A stretch of 64,000 bases of DNA from Rhodoplanes azumiensis (GCF_042682915.1 NZ_JBHUIW010000018.1:68157-132156), one strand, 5' to 3'; positions 1-8,776 are shown, counted from the stretch's first letter. Program-made: numbers and translations. The notes: generated from the letters alone by a model not told the origin.

Positions 1-219
1 CGCGCCGCGGCACGACCGACCGCCGCCCGCCCAGGAGCGGCCGGCGGATCGCGCCTGATCACGCCAATAGCACGCCGGTTCGGCGGCACAACCGCCTGCG
101 AGTCGGATTGGGTATGCCGGCGGCCCCGGGAACAGGAGTGGAACAGCGGTCGGCGAGGTCGGCCGCCGAGGGCGGCGCCGGCGCGGCAGGGCGCGAGCGG
201 CGCCTTCGGCGGACCTGCG

Positions 220-1047
220 TCAGGGCGCGAAGTCGAGTGGAATCGGCGGCTCTTCCCGCATCAGGGTAATGGTGACGCGGCGGTTTGCCGCAATGTAAGG
301 ATCGTCCGGGAACAACGGCTGGGTGTCGGCCTTGCCCGCCACCATGAAGAAGTTGGCGGTCGGCACGCCCTCCTCCTCCAGGATGCGCCGCACCGCGTTG
401 GCGCGATCCGCCGACAATTCCCACGGCCCGAAGCCCGGCCGGAACGGGGTCCGGGTCGCCGAGGTGTGGCCCGTGATGGAGATGCGGAACGGGGTCGCCT
501 TCAGCGGAACGCTGAGGCGCTCGATCAACCGCCGGGTGCGCTCGTAGGGCTCGCGGGATCCCTCCGGGAACATCGAGCGGCCGTCCTGGTCGACGATCTC
601 GACATTGAGGCCCTCGCGGGTCTCCTCGATCATGATGTGCTTCGACACCTCGGTCAGCTCGGGCATGTCCTGCAGGGCCTGGCGCAGGGTCGCGGCGGCG
701 AGCGCGAAGGCCTTGTCCTGCTTGAGCCGGGCGCCGGCGCTGCGCTGCCGATCGTGCTGGTCCGGGCTCGGGCTCGAGGACGCCTCCTCGGGTGGGATGT
801 GGGCGGCGTTCTTCAGCTTCGGCCGAGTCGGCAGGCCCGGAATCTCGATGATGCCGGAATAGCGGATGTTGTTCTGCACGCCGAAGGCGTCGCGCATCGA
901 GCCGGCGACGATCTGCAGCTTCTGCTGATCCTGGGTCGAGAAGGCGCACAGCATCACGAAGAACGCGACGAGCAGGCCCATGAGATCGGCGAAGGTGACG
1001 AACCACCCGTGCCCTCCCCCGTGCCCCCCGTCCTTGCGGCGTGCCAT
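220..1047 (-). CDS. motB: MotB-like flagellar stator protein (OmpA domain)
   Basis: Stator protein that anchors the motor to peptidoglycan and forms the ion channel together with MotA. The 275-residue product has a Gly/His-rich cytoplasmic head, one membrane segment (about residues 15-37) carrying the motif FADLM, whose Asp21 matches the ion-binding Asp of MotB, and a C-terminal OmpA-type peptidoglycan-binding domain with GHT, a WELSADRA-like stretch and NRRV. The ATG follows GGGAGG at good spacing. It lies 34 bp after motA on the same strand, so the two form an operon. No other flagellar gene is visible here. The first 219 bp of the window, downstream of it, contain nothing I can identify. 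Confidence 0.9.
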   Translation of the reverse strand: MARRKDGGHGGGHGWFVTFADLMGLLVAFFVMLCAFSTQDQQKLQIVAGSMRDAFGVQNNIRYSGIIEIPGLPTRPKLKNAAHIPPEEASSSPSPDQHDRQRSAGARLKQDKAFALAAATLRQALQDMPELTEVSKHIMIEETREGLNVEIVDQDGRSMFPEGSREPYERTRRLIERLSVPLKATPFRISITGHTSATRTPFRPGFGPWELSADRANAVRRILEEEGVPTANFFMVAGKADTQPLFPDDPYIAANRRVTITLMREEPPIPLDFAP

Positions 1048-1081
1048 GTCCCGACCTCCCGCGCGTTCTGCGCCGGTTCAC

Positions 1082-1855
1082 TCAAGCCGCGGCGGCCTCG
1101 GCCATTTCCTCGCGGTTCTTCTCGGGCACGTAGGCGAGCAGCATCTCGCGCACGACCGACGGACTCTTCGAGTCGCGGATCATCAGCACGCCGTCGATGA
1201 TCAGCGTGCGGTTGATCTCCTCGTCGACCAGCTTGCCGTGCAGCTTGTCCGCGATCGGCAGGCAGAAGAGGTTGGCGACGGCGGCGCCGTAGAAGGTGGC
1301 GAGCAGCGCCACCGCCATGTAGGGGCCGAGCTTGGAGGGGTCGGTCATGTTGGCGAACATCTGCACCATGCCGATCAGCGTGCCGACCATGCCGAAGGCC
1401 GGGGCGCAGTCGCCGATGGCGCGATAGATCTTCTGACCCTCGTCCAGATGGGTGAGGAAGTTGTCGCGGTCGCGCTCGAGATTGTCGCGGATGAAGTCGA
1501 CGTCGTAGCCGTCGGCGACGAGCCGGATGCCCTTGGCCAGGAACGAGTCGGCGGTGTCGACCTTCTCCAGGCCGATCGGCCCCTGCTTGCGGGCGATCTC
1601 GGCGAGATTGGAGATCTCGTCGATCAGCTCGCGCTGGGTCATCCGGCGCAGCGTGAAGGCGAACTTCAGGCCCAGCGGCAGGCCGTGGAAGATCGACGAC
1701 AACGGGAACCGGATCAGGGTCGCCGCGAAGGCGCCGCCGAAGATCACGATGAAGGCGTGGCTGTCGAGGAACATGCCGATGTCGCCACCCATCATGATGA
1801 GGGTGACGAGCACGATCATGCCGGCCAGGAGACCGAGTGCCGTCGAGATGTCCAT
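1082..1855 (-). CDS. motA: MotA/PomA-family stator protein
   Basis: Four-helix membrane subunit of the flagellar stator, partner of the MotB-like protein encoded 34 bp downstream. Family hallmarks: an N-terminal GMIVLVTLIMMGGD segment, the loop PAFGMVGTLIGMVQMF and the following YMAVALLATFYGAAVANL helix. At 257 residues it matches the shorter PomA-like type rather than the 295-residue E. coli MotA; whether that implies sodium coupling cannot be told from this. An in-frame TTG twelve bases earlier is possible, but GGAG sits correctly before the ATG at 1855, so I prefer that start. Confidence 0.9.
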   Translation of the reverse strand: MDISTALGLLAGMIVLVTLIMMGGDIGMFLDSHAFIVIFGGAFAATLIRFPLSSIFHGLPLGLKFAFTLRRMTQRELIDEISNLAEIARKQGPIGLEKVDTADSFLAKGIRLVADGYDVDFIRDNLERDRDNFLTHLDEGQKIYRAIGDCAPAFGMVGTLIGMVQMFANMTDPSKLGPYMAVALLATFYGAAVANLFCLPIADKLHGKLVDEEINRTLIIDGVLMIRDSKSPSVVREMLLAYVPEKNREEMAEAAAA

Positions 1856-2073
1856 TCGATACTCCAACCCACGACGCTTCGGGCGCGCCGGTGTCCGCGC
1901 GACGCATAGCTGCCGGACGCCTAACCGACTGTAGGATCAAGCCGTCTAAAAAGCGTAAAAGGGTAGCGGTCCGGATCGATCCCGCTTCATTCTCGGCCGC
2001 TCGGCCGGGATCACCGTCGCGAGACACGATCCCCGGCCGGCACGACGAGCGCGGCAAGCCGCGGGGGAGACCG

Positions 2074-2718
2074 ATGGCCGAATACGAACTCTACTGCTTC
2101 GCCCAGTCCGGCAATGCCTACCGGGTGGCCCTGATGCTCGACCTGATCGGCGCCGACTGGGCGCCCCTGTGGGTCGACTTCTTCGCCGCCGGGCAGACGC
2201 GGACGCCCGATTACCGCTCCGAGGTCAACGAGATGGGCGAGGTTCCCGTACTCCGGCACGGCGACCGCAAGCTCAGCCAGTCGAGCGTCTGCCTGACGTA
2301 TCTGGCGCGCCGCAGCGGCAAGTTCCTGCCGCAGGGCGAGGAGCAGGAGCTCGAGGCGTGGCGATGGATCGTCTTCGACAACCAGAAGGTGAACGGCATG
2401 CTGGGGCCGTACCGGTTCCTGCGCACGCTCGCCAAGCCACCGGGCGACCCGGCCGTGCTCGCTTTCCTGGAGGGCCGCGCCAAAGGCGCGCTCGCCGTCG
2501 TCGACAAACGACTCGCCGACCGGCCGTGGCTGCTCGGCGATCAGCCGACCATCGCCGACGTGTCGATGTGCGGCTATCTTTACTATCCGGCCGAGGAGTT
2601 CGGCTTCGACATCCCGGCGTCGTACCCGAACATCGGCGCCTGGCTCGCGCGGCTGAAGGCCCTGCCCGGCTGGAAGCACCCCTACGACCTGATGCCCGGC
2701 CACCCGCTGAAGGCGTGA
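2074..2718 (+). CDS. glutathione S-transferase family protein
   Basis: Cytosolic GST-fold protein of 214 residues, a normal family length. The N-terminal thioredoxin-like half contains CFAQSGNAYRVAL (about residues 6-18), with a serine at the usual catalytic Ser/Cys position, and the conserved glutathione-contact segment GEVPVL. The helical C-terminal half contains the N-capping motif region LLGDQPTIADVS. GGGGGAG precedes the ATG. The gene is convergent with purQ and stands alone. The substrate (detoxification, dehalogenation or reductive cleavage) cannot be inferred. Confidence 0.85.
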   Translation: MAEYELYCFAQSGNAYRVALMLDLIGADWAPLWVDFFAAGQTRTPDYRSEVNEMGEVPVLRHGDRKLSQSSVCLTYLARRSGKFLPQGEEQELEAWRWIVFDNQKVNGMLGPYRFLRTLAKPPGDPAVLAFLEGRAKGALAVVDKRLADRPWLLGDQPTIADVSMCGYLYYPAEEFGFDIPASYPNIGAWLARLKALPGWKHPYDLMPGHPLKA

Positions 2719-2771
2719 CGCACCGCCCAGCGGCGCCACATCCGGCCGGCCATCCGCCGGCCGGCTCGCCG

Positions 2772-3467
2772 TCAGGCGGCGAACTGCCGCCCCAGCCCGG
2801 CGAACAGGCCGCGCCCGTCGGTGCAGCCCATCGTGTCTTCGACGTGGTTCTCCGGGTGCGGCATCATGCCGAGCACGTTGCCGCGCCCGTTGAGGATGCC
2901 GGCGATCGCGTAGATCGACCCGTTCATGTTCCATTCCGGCGACAGGGCGCCGTCCGGCGTGGTGTAGCGGAACACGATCCGGCCCTCGCCCTCCAGGCGG
3001 GCGATGGTCTCCGAATCGGCCATGTAGTTGCCCTCGCCGTGGGCGACCGGCACCCGGATCACCTGGCCGGCCGTGTAGCCGCGGGTGAACGGCGTGTCGG
3101 CCCGCTCGACCCGGATGAAGGCGTCCTTGCAGATGAACTTCAGCCCGGCATTGCGCATCAGCACGCCCGGCAGCAGCCCCGCCTCGCAGAGGATCTGGAA
3201 GCCGTTGCAGACCCCGAGGACGAGGCCGCCCTTGGCGGCGTGCGCCCGCACCGCGTCCATCACCGGGGCGCGCGCCGCGATGGCGCCGCAGCGCAGATAG
3301 TCCCCGTAGGAGAAGCCGCCCGGCAGGACGACCAGGTCGGTGCCGGCGGGGAGTGCCGTCTCGGTGTGCCAGACCATGGCGACGTCGCTGCCGGCGCACA
3401 GGCGCAGCGCGCGCGCCATGTCGTGCTCGCGGTTGATGCCGGGGAAGACCAGGACGGCGGATTTCAT
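2772..3467 (-). CDS. purQ: phosphoribosylformylglycinamidine synthase, glutaminase subunit PurQ
   Basis: Glutaminase subunit of FGAM synthase (step 4 of purine biosynthesis). It supplies ammonia to PurL in the PurL-PurQ-PurS complex. The 231-residue class I amidotransferase shows the nucleophile elbow GVCNGFQ with Cys87 and the His/Glu pair in MMPHPENH near the C-terminus. It follows purS by about 32 bp on the same strand. In many alphaproteobacteria purL comes next; here the following gene is a convergent GST gene, so purL must be elsewhere. Confidence 0.95.
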   Translation of the reverse strand: MKSAVLVFPGINREHDMARALRLCAGSDVAMVWHTETALPAGTDLVVLPGGFSYGDYLRCGAIAARAPVMDAVRAHAAKGGLVLGVCNGFQILCEAGLLPGVLMRNAGLKFICKDAFIRVERADTPFTRGYTAGQVIRVPVAHGEGNYMADSETIARLEGEGRIVFRYTTPDGALSPEWNMNGSIYAIAGILNGRGNVLGMMPHPENHVEDTMGCTDGRGLFAGLGRQFAA

Positions 3468-3499
3468 GGGTGGGCCTCGGTCCGCGGGCGGCGCCGGCC

Positions 3500-3742
3500 T
3501 CAGCCGACGATCTCGACCCGGTAGTCCTCGATGACGGTGTTGGCGAGAAGCCGCTCGGCGGCGGCCTTCAGGGCCGCCTCGGCGCGGCCGCGGTCGTCGC
3601 CCGGCACCTCGACGTCGAACACCTTGCCCTGGCGCACGCTCGCCACGCCGTCGATGCCGAGCGCCTTGAGGGCCCCCTCGATGGCCTTGCCCTGCGGGTC
3701 GAGGACGCCTTGCTTCAACGTGACGGTGACGCGGGCTTTCAT
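3500..3742 (-). CDS. purS: phosphoribosylformylglycinamidine synthase subunit PurS
   Basis: Small (80-residue) structural subunit that bridges PurL and PurQ in FGAM synthase. Recognisable features are the N-terminal MKARVTVTLK beta strand, the LDPQGKAI turn typical of PurS, and the mid-protein VRQGKVFDVEV strand. The ATG start gives the normal family length. It is co-oriented with purC upstream and purQ downstream; a hairpin terminator just after purC suggests that purSQ may also have its own promoter in the 260 bp before it. Confidence 0.93.
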   Translation of the reverse strand: MKARVTVTLKQGVLDPQGKAIEGALKALGIDGVASVRQGKVFDVEVPGDDRGRAEAALKAAAERLLANTVIEDYRVEIVG

Positions 3743-4000
3743 GGGTCGCCTCGGGACTCGTGCTGTGCTGCGGCCCGGACGCATCCACGGGGTCCGGCTC
3801 ACCCCGGGTGCTTAGGGTGAGGCGCCGCCGAGGTCAACCGCGCCGCCCCCTCGACCCGCGGTGGAGGGCGCCCCACATCGTGGGCGAGCGACGGCCGTTA
3901 GGGGCATACGATGGGCACGCCGCAGGCACGACCGGTTCCGACGAGTGCCCGGACAGGCGCCGAGAGAGGCGCCCGGACCTGCGCCGCTGGCCCCTCCCGC

Positions 4001-4038
4001 AAAACGACGAACGCCGCGCGACTCTTCGCACGGCGTTC
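4001..4038 (-). terminator. Rho-independent terminator after purC
   Basis: Perfect 8-bp stem GAACGCCG/CGGCGTTC (4009-4016 with 4031-4038) with a 14-nt loop. Read on the minus strand it is followed by GTCGTTTT. It lies about 40 bp after the purC stop and could end or attenuate purC transcription before purS. Confidence 0.6.
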
Positions 4039-4078
4039 TCGTTCCGGATGCCGGGCCGAAAACCCGGCGTATGGCGTG

Positions 4079-4846
4079 TCAGCCCTTCACCAGCACCGGG
4101 CCGTTGCCGATCGGGCGCTCGTTCTCGCTCATGATGCCGAGCCGGCGCGCCACCTCGGTATAGGCCTCGAGCAGGCCGCCGAGATCCCGACGGAAGCGGT
4201 CCTTGTCGAGCTTCTCGTTCGACTTGATGTCCCACAGGCGGCAGGAGTCGGGCGAGATCTCGTCGGCGACGACGATCCGCATCATGTCGTTCTCCCACAG
4301 CCGGCCGCACTCCATCTTGAAGTCGACCAGACGGATGCCGACGCCGAGGAAGAGGCCGCACAGGAAGTCGTTGACGCGGATCGCCAACGCCATGATGTCG
4401 TCGATCTCCTGGGGCGTCGCCCAGCCGAACGCCGTGATGTGCTCCTCCGACACCATCGGGTCGCCGAGCGCGTCGTTCTTGTAATAGAACTCGATGATCG
4501 AGCGCGGCAGCTGCGTGCCTTCCTCGATGCCGAGGCGCTGCGACAGCGAGCCGGCCGCGACGTTGCGGACCACCACCTCGAGCGGGATGATCTCGACCTC
4601 GCGGATCAGCTGCTCGCGCATGTTCAGGCGGCGGATGAAATGGGTCGGCACCCCGATGTCGTTCAAGTGCTGGAACAGGTACTCGGAGATGCGGTTGTTC
4701 AGCACACCCTTCCCTTCGATCACCTGATGCTTCTTGGCGTTGAAGGCGGTGGCGTCGTCCTTGAAGTGCTGGATCAACGTTCCCGGCTCCGGGCCCTCGT
4801 ACAGGACCTTCGCCTTGCCTTCGTAGATGCGGCGGCGGCGGCTCAT
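4079..4846 (-). CDS. purC: SAICAR synthase (PurC)
   Basis: Phosphoribosylaminoimidazole-succinocarboxamide synthase (step 8 of purine biosynthesis): ATP-dependent ligation of aspartate to CAIR. The product has the N-terminal nucleotide loop RRIYEGKAKVLYEGP, the FKDDATAFNAKK segment, VVRNVAAGSLSQRLG and the DFKMECGR segment of the family. The ATG at 4846 gives 255 residues, matching rhizobial PurC. An in-frame ATG ten codons upstream (4876) exists, but neither has a clear Shine-Dalgarno sequence, so the start rests on family length. Confidence 0.95.
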   Translation of the reverse strand: MSRRRRIYEGKAKVLYEGPEPGTLIQHFKDDATAFNAKKHQVIEGKGVLNNRISEYLFQHLNDIGVPTHFIRRLNMREQLIREVEIIPLEVVVRNVAAGSLSQRLGIEEGTQLPRSIIEFYYKNDALGDPMVSEEHITAFGWATPQEIDDIMALAIRVNDFLCGLFLGVGIRLVDFKMECGRLWENDMMRIVVADEISPDSCRLWDIKSNEKLDKDRFRRDLGGLLEAYTEVARRLGIMSENERPIGNGPVLVKG

Positions 4847-5265
4847 GGGGGTGTACCGTGGCTTGAGAAAATCCATAGGGATGCCGTGGCTCCGAGTTCC
4901 GGGTTCAAGGCCCGCGGCGTCGTCGAGATACGCGAGACAGAGTTACGCAGGACAGCGCGACACGAGAGACAGTATCGGTACGACATGGCACGACACGGAC
5001 TCGCGCGAGACACGCTCGTCACGATTCCAGCGGACCGTATCCGAAGGGGGCGACGAGCACAATCGACATAGACCGGCGGGGCGGACCGTGCAATGAGGAC
5101 TTGTGCGAGCGCAGGCCTGCTCTTGACCGTACCGGGACGGTATGCAAGCCGCGATTGCGACCGAATTCCGGCGGGATTCTCCACCACGGCGCCCCCGTGG
5201 CGTGGACCTGCACAGGACGGCAAACGAGCACGAGATCAATCGAGCACCAAGGCAAGAGGGACGCC
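4847..5265. other. Divergent intergenic region purC / zeta inhibitor
   Basis: About 420 bp carrying the promoters of two divergent genes. It contains many short CACGA/GAGAC-type direct and inverted repeats (about 4925-5030) but no convincing promoter, riboswitch or coding sequence that I could pick out. Confidence 0.4.
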
Positions 5266-5586
5266 ATGACGTTCGACGACCGCGAGAAGACCCACGAGAA
5301 GAAGTTCGCCCACGACGCCGAGCTGCAGTTCAAGGCGACGGCCCGCCGCAACAAGATGCTCGGCCTGTGGGCGGCCGAGAAGCTCGGGCTGACCGGGGCC
5401 GAGGCCGAGGCCTACGCCAAGGAGGTGGTGGTCGCCGACTTCGAGACGCCCGGCGACGAGGACGTCTTCCAGAAGCTGCGCAAGGATTTCGACGCCAAGG
5501 GCGTGCACCAGTCGGACCACCAGATCCGCCGCACCATGCTGGAGCTGATGGATCAGGCGATCGAGGCCGTGAAGGCCGCGAAGTAG
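5266..5586 (+). CDS. DUF1476 protein, F1-ATPase inhibitor zeta subunit
   Basis: A 106-residue, highly charged helical protein of the DUF1476 family, whose studied Paracoccus member is the zeta subunit that inhibits the alphaproteobacterial F1F0-ATPase. Seen here: the family-typical N-terminus MTFDDREKTHEKKFAHD, the central EKLGL segment followed by YAKEVVVADFE, and the C-terminal helix with DHQIRRTMLELMDQA. AAGAGG precedes the ATG. Divergence from purC is an arrangement common in Rhizobiales. A strong terminator follows. Confidence 0.85.
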   Translation: MTFDDREKTHEKKFAHDAELQFKATARRNKMLGLWAAEKLGLTGAEAEAYAKEVVVADFETPGDEDVFQKLRKDFDAKGVHQSDHQIRRTMLELMDQAIEAVKAAK

Positions 5587-5636
5587 CGCCGACGGCGCCG
5601 GGCCGCAGAGGGCCGGCACGGCGCCCCACGACGAGG

Positions 5637-5671
5637 AAGGCGCTCCGCCGGCCCGGCGAAGCGCCTTTTTT
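5637..5671 (+). terminator. Rho-independent terminator after zeta-inhibitor gene
   Basis: AAGGCGC (5637-5643) pairs with GCGCCTT (5661-5667), with additional GC-rich pairing inside the loop, followed by a run of six T. It lies 50 bp after the stop of the DUF1476 gene. Confidence 0.8.
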
Positions 5672-5736
5672 CATCGTCACGACCACGCCGCCGCGGCCAC
5701 ATCGCCGCGATCATCTCGCCGCGGCCATCCGCGCCG

Positions 5737-6297
5737 TCAGGTCCGCTCGGGCGCCGGCCCGATCATTCGCCGCAGCGTGGGGTCGCGGAACACGAAGTGG
5801 TGCACCAGCGCGACGGCCGCATGCAGGACGGCGAACAGCATCAGCGCCTGGGCCAGGAGCCCGTGCCACGGCTTCAGCATGTTGGCGAGGTCGCGATCGA
5901 CCGCCATCGGAGAGGCGATCTCGGCGAGCCCGAACAGCGGCAGCGGCCGGCCGCGCGCGAACACGATGGCGATGCCGATCAGCGGCACGGCGAGCAGCAG
6001 GAGGTAGCTGATCCCGTGCGCCGCGGCGGCGCCGATCTCACCCATGCGGCCGAGCGGAGTCTTGGGCATCGGCGGCGCCGGGTCGGCGAGACGCCAAGCG
6101 ACCCGCGCGGCCAGCAAGGCGAGCACGGCGAGACCGAGATTGAGGTGGATGAACATCGCGGTCGCCCGCGCCGCGCCTTCGGGAAGCTCGCCCCGGAACA
6201 TGCCGATCGCCCAGGCGGCGACCACGCAGATCACCGTGAGCCAATGGAAAAGGCGCGCCATCGCGCCGTAGGCCTCGTAGGAATTGCGCAGAGCCAT
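5737..6297 (-). CDS. cytochrome b561-type membrane protein
   Basis: Di-haem, four-helix inner-membrane cytochrome b (cytochrome b/b6, YodB/b561-like) of 186 residues, of the class that moves electrons between quinone and periplasmic partners. Candidate haem-ligand histidines: ARLFHWLTV in helix 1, MFIHLNLGL in helix 2, KPWHGLLAQ in helix 3 and the VLHAAVALVHHF stretch in helix 4. It is a single gene, convergent with the zeta-inhibitor gene. No dedicated partner protein is encoded nearby, so the redox partner is unknown. Confidence 0.85.
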   Translation of the reverse strand: MALRNSYEAYGAMARLFHWLTVICVVAAWAIGMFRGELPEGAARATAMFIHLNLGLAVLALLAARVAWRLADPAPPMPKTPLGRMGEIGAAAAHGISYLLLLAVPLIGIAIVFARGRPLPLFGLAEIASPMAVDRDLANMLKPWHGLLAQALMLFAVLHAAVALVHHFVFRDPTLRRMIGPAPERT

Positions 6298-6454
6298 GGC
6301 AACCGACCTCGTGTCTCGCAAGCTCGTGTCCGGCGCCTCGCGACCGGAACTTATAGCAGGATGTGAATGCGTCGATATGCGCCGAAGCGCGTCGCGCCCG
6401 CCTTGATTCAGAGCAAGGCGGCGACGCCCCGGCCCTGCCGGAGGCACGCGCCGG

Positions 6455-7651
6455 TCACAGGCCGAGCACGTCGGCGAGCGTCGCCAGGGCGGCGCGCGGA
6501 TCGGCCTCGACCACGGCCGCATCGAGCGGCACGACGCGATATGCGCGGTCGACGAGCCAGGCGCGCTTGTCGGCGCGACTCCTCGCCGCCTCGGCCGCCT
6601 CGGCGGCCGGCGCGATGTCGACGACGACGCGCAGCGGGAACGACACGAGATCGGCGATGTGCGGGCCGACCGGCACCTGCCGCTTGAAGCCGCAGCCGGC
6701 GAAGCGGCGATCGGCGACGAGCACGGCCCACAGGGCGCGCTCCGCCTCGGTCGGATTGCGCCGCAGGAGCCGCGACAGGCCGCGCACCGGGCCACGCTCG
6801 GACGGCACCCGGCCGTCGCCGTGCTCGGCCAGGAGCTTGCGCAGCAGCGCCGCCTCGTCGCCGTCGAGCACGCCGCCCCGCGCCGGTCCCTTGCGGCCTT
6901 CGGCGATCGCCATGATCACGCCGTGCAGGGTCTGGATGTCCTGCCGGCTCGGCTGCATGCGCGAGAAGATGTTGCGCAGGTTGATCGTCATGGTCTCGCG
7001 CTTCTCCGGCGGCCGGAAGAACTCGACCTTCTCGAGCTCGCGCTCGAGCGTGGTGAAGAAGGCGTGAATCTGCTCCTTCGGGGCCGGGCCGGAGCGCACC
7101 GGCATGCCGAAGGGCAGGCCGGTGCCGGCGTGCTTGAACCACTCGTAGGCGACGAGCGCCACGGCCTGGGCGAGATTGAGCGAGGCGAAGGCGGGGTTCA
7201 CCGGGAACGTGACGATCGCGTCGGCGAGGCCGACCTCGTCGTTCTCCAGCCCGTTGCGCTCGCGGCCGAAGACCACGGCCGTGGTCTCGCCGCCGGCGAC
7301 CAGCGGCACGAGTTGGGAGGCGACCGCCTCGGGCGACACCACGGGCTTGGCCTGGTCGTGGCCGCGCGCCGTGCAGGCGGCGACGAACGTGCAATCGGCG
7401 ATCGCCGCCTTCAGGTCCGGATAGAGCTGCGCCTCGTCGAGCACCCGATCGGCGCCGGCCGCCATCATGCGGGCCTTGTCGTTCGGCCAGCCCTGCTTCG
7501 GCGCCACGAGGCGTAGCCGGGAAAGGCCGAAATTCGCCATCACGCGCGCCGCCGCCCCGATGTTCTCGCCGATCTGCGGCTCCACCAGCACGATCACGGG
7601 ACTGGGCGCGACCACCCAGGTCTTGGTCTTGTCGGTTCCGGCGCCGGGCAT
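6455..7651 (-). CDS. TrmJ-family RNA 2'-O-methyltransferase fused to a DUF559-like domain
   Basis: The N-terminal part (about residues 15-255) is a SPOUT methyltransferase of the TrmJ/SpoU type, expected to methylate position 32 of tRNA with SAM. It shows GENIGAAARVMANFG, VFGRERNGL and the knot segment FASLNLAQAVALVAYEW. From residue 297 to the end (398) there is a second domain starting RRNPTEAERALW, with KRQVPVG, resembling DUF559 (Vsr-like restriction-endonuclease fold). The usual acidic-DG core is not preserved there (VVVDIAP instead of a VExDG pattern), so it may be inactive as a nuclease. The start at MPGAGTDK is chosen by family similarity; the ribosome site is weak. Confidence 0.85.
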   Translation of the reverse strand: MPGAGTDKTKTWVVAPSPVIVLVEPQIGENIGAAARVMANFGLSRLRLVAPKQGWPNDKARMMAAGADRVLDEAQLYPDLKAAIADCTFVAACTARGHDQAKPVVSPEAVASQLVPLVAGGETTAVVFGRERNGLENDEVGLADAIVTFPVNPAFASLNLAQAVALVAYEWFKHAGTGLPFGMPVRSGPAPKEQIHAFFTTLERELEKVEFFRPPEKRETMTINLRNIFSRMQPSRQDIQTLHGVIMAIAEGRKGPARGGVLDGDEAALLRKLLAEHGDGRVPSERGPVRGLSRLLRRNPTEAERALWAVLVADRRFAGCGFKRQVPVGPHIADLVSFPLRVVVDIAPAAEAAEAARSRADKRAWLVDRAYRVVPLDAAVVEADPRAALATLADVLGL

Positions 7652-7796
7652 GTTTTGAGGAGCGTCTCGTCTGGGGTCGTCGGGGGCGCGGACCACTAGC
7701 CGATCGCGCCATCGCTGTCGACCGCGGCCGTCTCGTGCGGTGGACCGGCGCCGGTGTACCATGCTCCGTGATGCCGCATCGAGCCGAGGCGCCCGC

Positions 7797-8075
7797 ATGC
7801 CCGTTCCCCCGATCAGACGACTCCTGACCACCCACTGGACCTTGACGCTGCTGATCATGATGGCGGCCGCGCTGACGTTCGGGCTGTCGACCCTCAATCT
7901 TTACGCGCTCGTCCAGGCGAATATCGGCCTGATCGCCCGGCACGGCACGATGGCATTGCTCGACGGCGGCCTGCTCCAGACCCTGGAGCTGCTCGCCTAC
8001 GGCCTTGTCGGCGTCCTCGCCTATGTGGTGGTCAAGGCCTGCGAGCGGGTGCTGGTCGAACGGCTGCTCGGCTGA
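7797..8075 (+). CDS. small two-helix membrane protein, unknown
   Basis: Predicted 92-residue inner-membrane protein with two hydrophobic segments (about residues 14-36 and 57-80) and short charged ends. GAGG lies seven bases before the ATG. It is divergent from the TrmJ-type gene, the two starts being about 145 bp apart. I recognise no family; codon use and GC match the neighbours. Confidence 0.6.
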   Translation: MPVPPIRRLLTTHWTLTLLIMMAAALTFGLSTLNLYALVQANIGLIARHGTMALLDGGLLQTLELLAYGLVGVLAYVVVKACERVLVERLLG

Positions 8076-8111
8076 CCGGCCGGTCACCCCGACCGGCGAC
8101 GACCCGGGTCG

Positions 8112-8435
8112 TCACAGCCCCCACCGCGCCCGCGCGATCAGGCATTCCGGGTCGCCCGGCTGGCACTCGCGGCAGACGAGCGGCCGCACCGCATAGACGG
8201 TGCAGGCCGTGAAGGTGCCGACCGTGCCGGCGAGCGCCGTGCAACGGTCGTCCACGCTGCGCATCCGCCCGGCCGCGTCGTCCACATGGGCGGCCGGGAT
8301 GCGGGCGATCTCCGCCTCGCTCTCCAGCGAGAAGCGCGGCCACGCGGCCGCGGTGGCGCAGCACGCCCCGCAGGCCTGGCACGACCAGTCGGGGCGCTCC
8401 ACCGGGGGATCGTCGTCGGCGTCGTTCACGCGCAC
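8112..8435 (-). CDS. YkgJ-family cysteine cluster protein
   Basis: Small (107-residue) metal-binding protein of the zinc/iron-chelating YkgJ family. The cluster CQACGACC sits near residues 19-26, followed by DRCTAL, FTACTVYAVRPLVCRECQPGDPEC, the usual second set of cysteines. The start is a GTG at 8435; GTG at 8429 is an alternative. Function in the family is not established. It lies downstream of cspA on the same strand but behind a terminator. Confidence 0.8.
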   Translation of the reverse strand: MRVNDADDDPPVERPDWSCQACGACCATAAAWPRFSLESEAEIARIPAAHVDDAAGRMRSVDDRCTALAGTVGTFTACTVYAVRPLVCRECQPGDPECLIARARWGL

Positions 8436-8469
8436 CGCTCGAAAAGCTGCCGGAAGAAAGCTGCCGGAA

Positions 8470-8497
8470 AATGCGAAAGCCGCCCCGAAGGGCGGCT
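8470..8497 (-). terminator. Rho-independent terminator of the cold-shock gene
   Basis: 8-bp stem AGCCGCCC/GGGCGGCT (8478-8485 with 8490-8497) with a 4-nt loop. On the minus strand it is followed by TTCGCATTTTCC. It lies 70 bp after the cold-shock gene stop. Confidence 0.75.
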
Positions 8498-8566
8498 CCC
8501 TTTAGCGCATGCCGCGGGCGGCGTCGAAGCGACAGGCGCTCGGACCCGCCGGGCGACCGGATCCGA

Positions 8567-8776
8567 TCACGCGGCCTGGATGGTGCCGACGGCGATCTTG
8601 CCGGTGCGGCGATCGGCCTGGGTGTCGAACTCGACCTTCTGGCCCTCGTGCAGGCTGCGCATGCCGGCGCGCTCGAGCGCGGTCGCGTGGACGAACACGT
8701 CCTTGCTGCCGTCGTCCGGAGCGATGAAGCCGTAGCCCTTCTGGTCGTTGTAGAACTTCACGGTGCCCTTGGTCAT
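8567..8776 (-). CDS. CspA-family cold-shock protein
   Basis: A 69-residue single-stranded nucleic-acid-binding beta-barrel. RNP1-like KGYGFIAPDD and RNP2-like DVFVHATAL are intact, and the N-terminus MTKGTVKFYN is typical. AAGGA precedes the ATG. The long gene-free stretch upstream (more than 600 bp to the next gene) leaves room for the structured 5' leader common to csp genes, but I see no definable element. The number of csp paralogues in the genome is unknown, so no specific symbol is given. Confidence 0.93.
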   Translation of the reverse strand: MTKGTVKFYNDQKGYGFIAPDDGSKDVFVHATALERAGMRSLHEGQKVEFDTQADRRTGKIAVGTIQAA

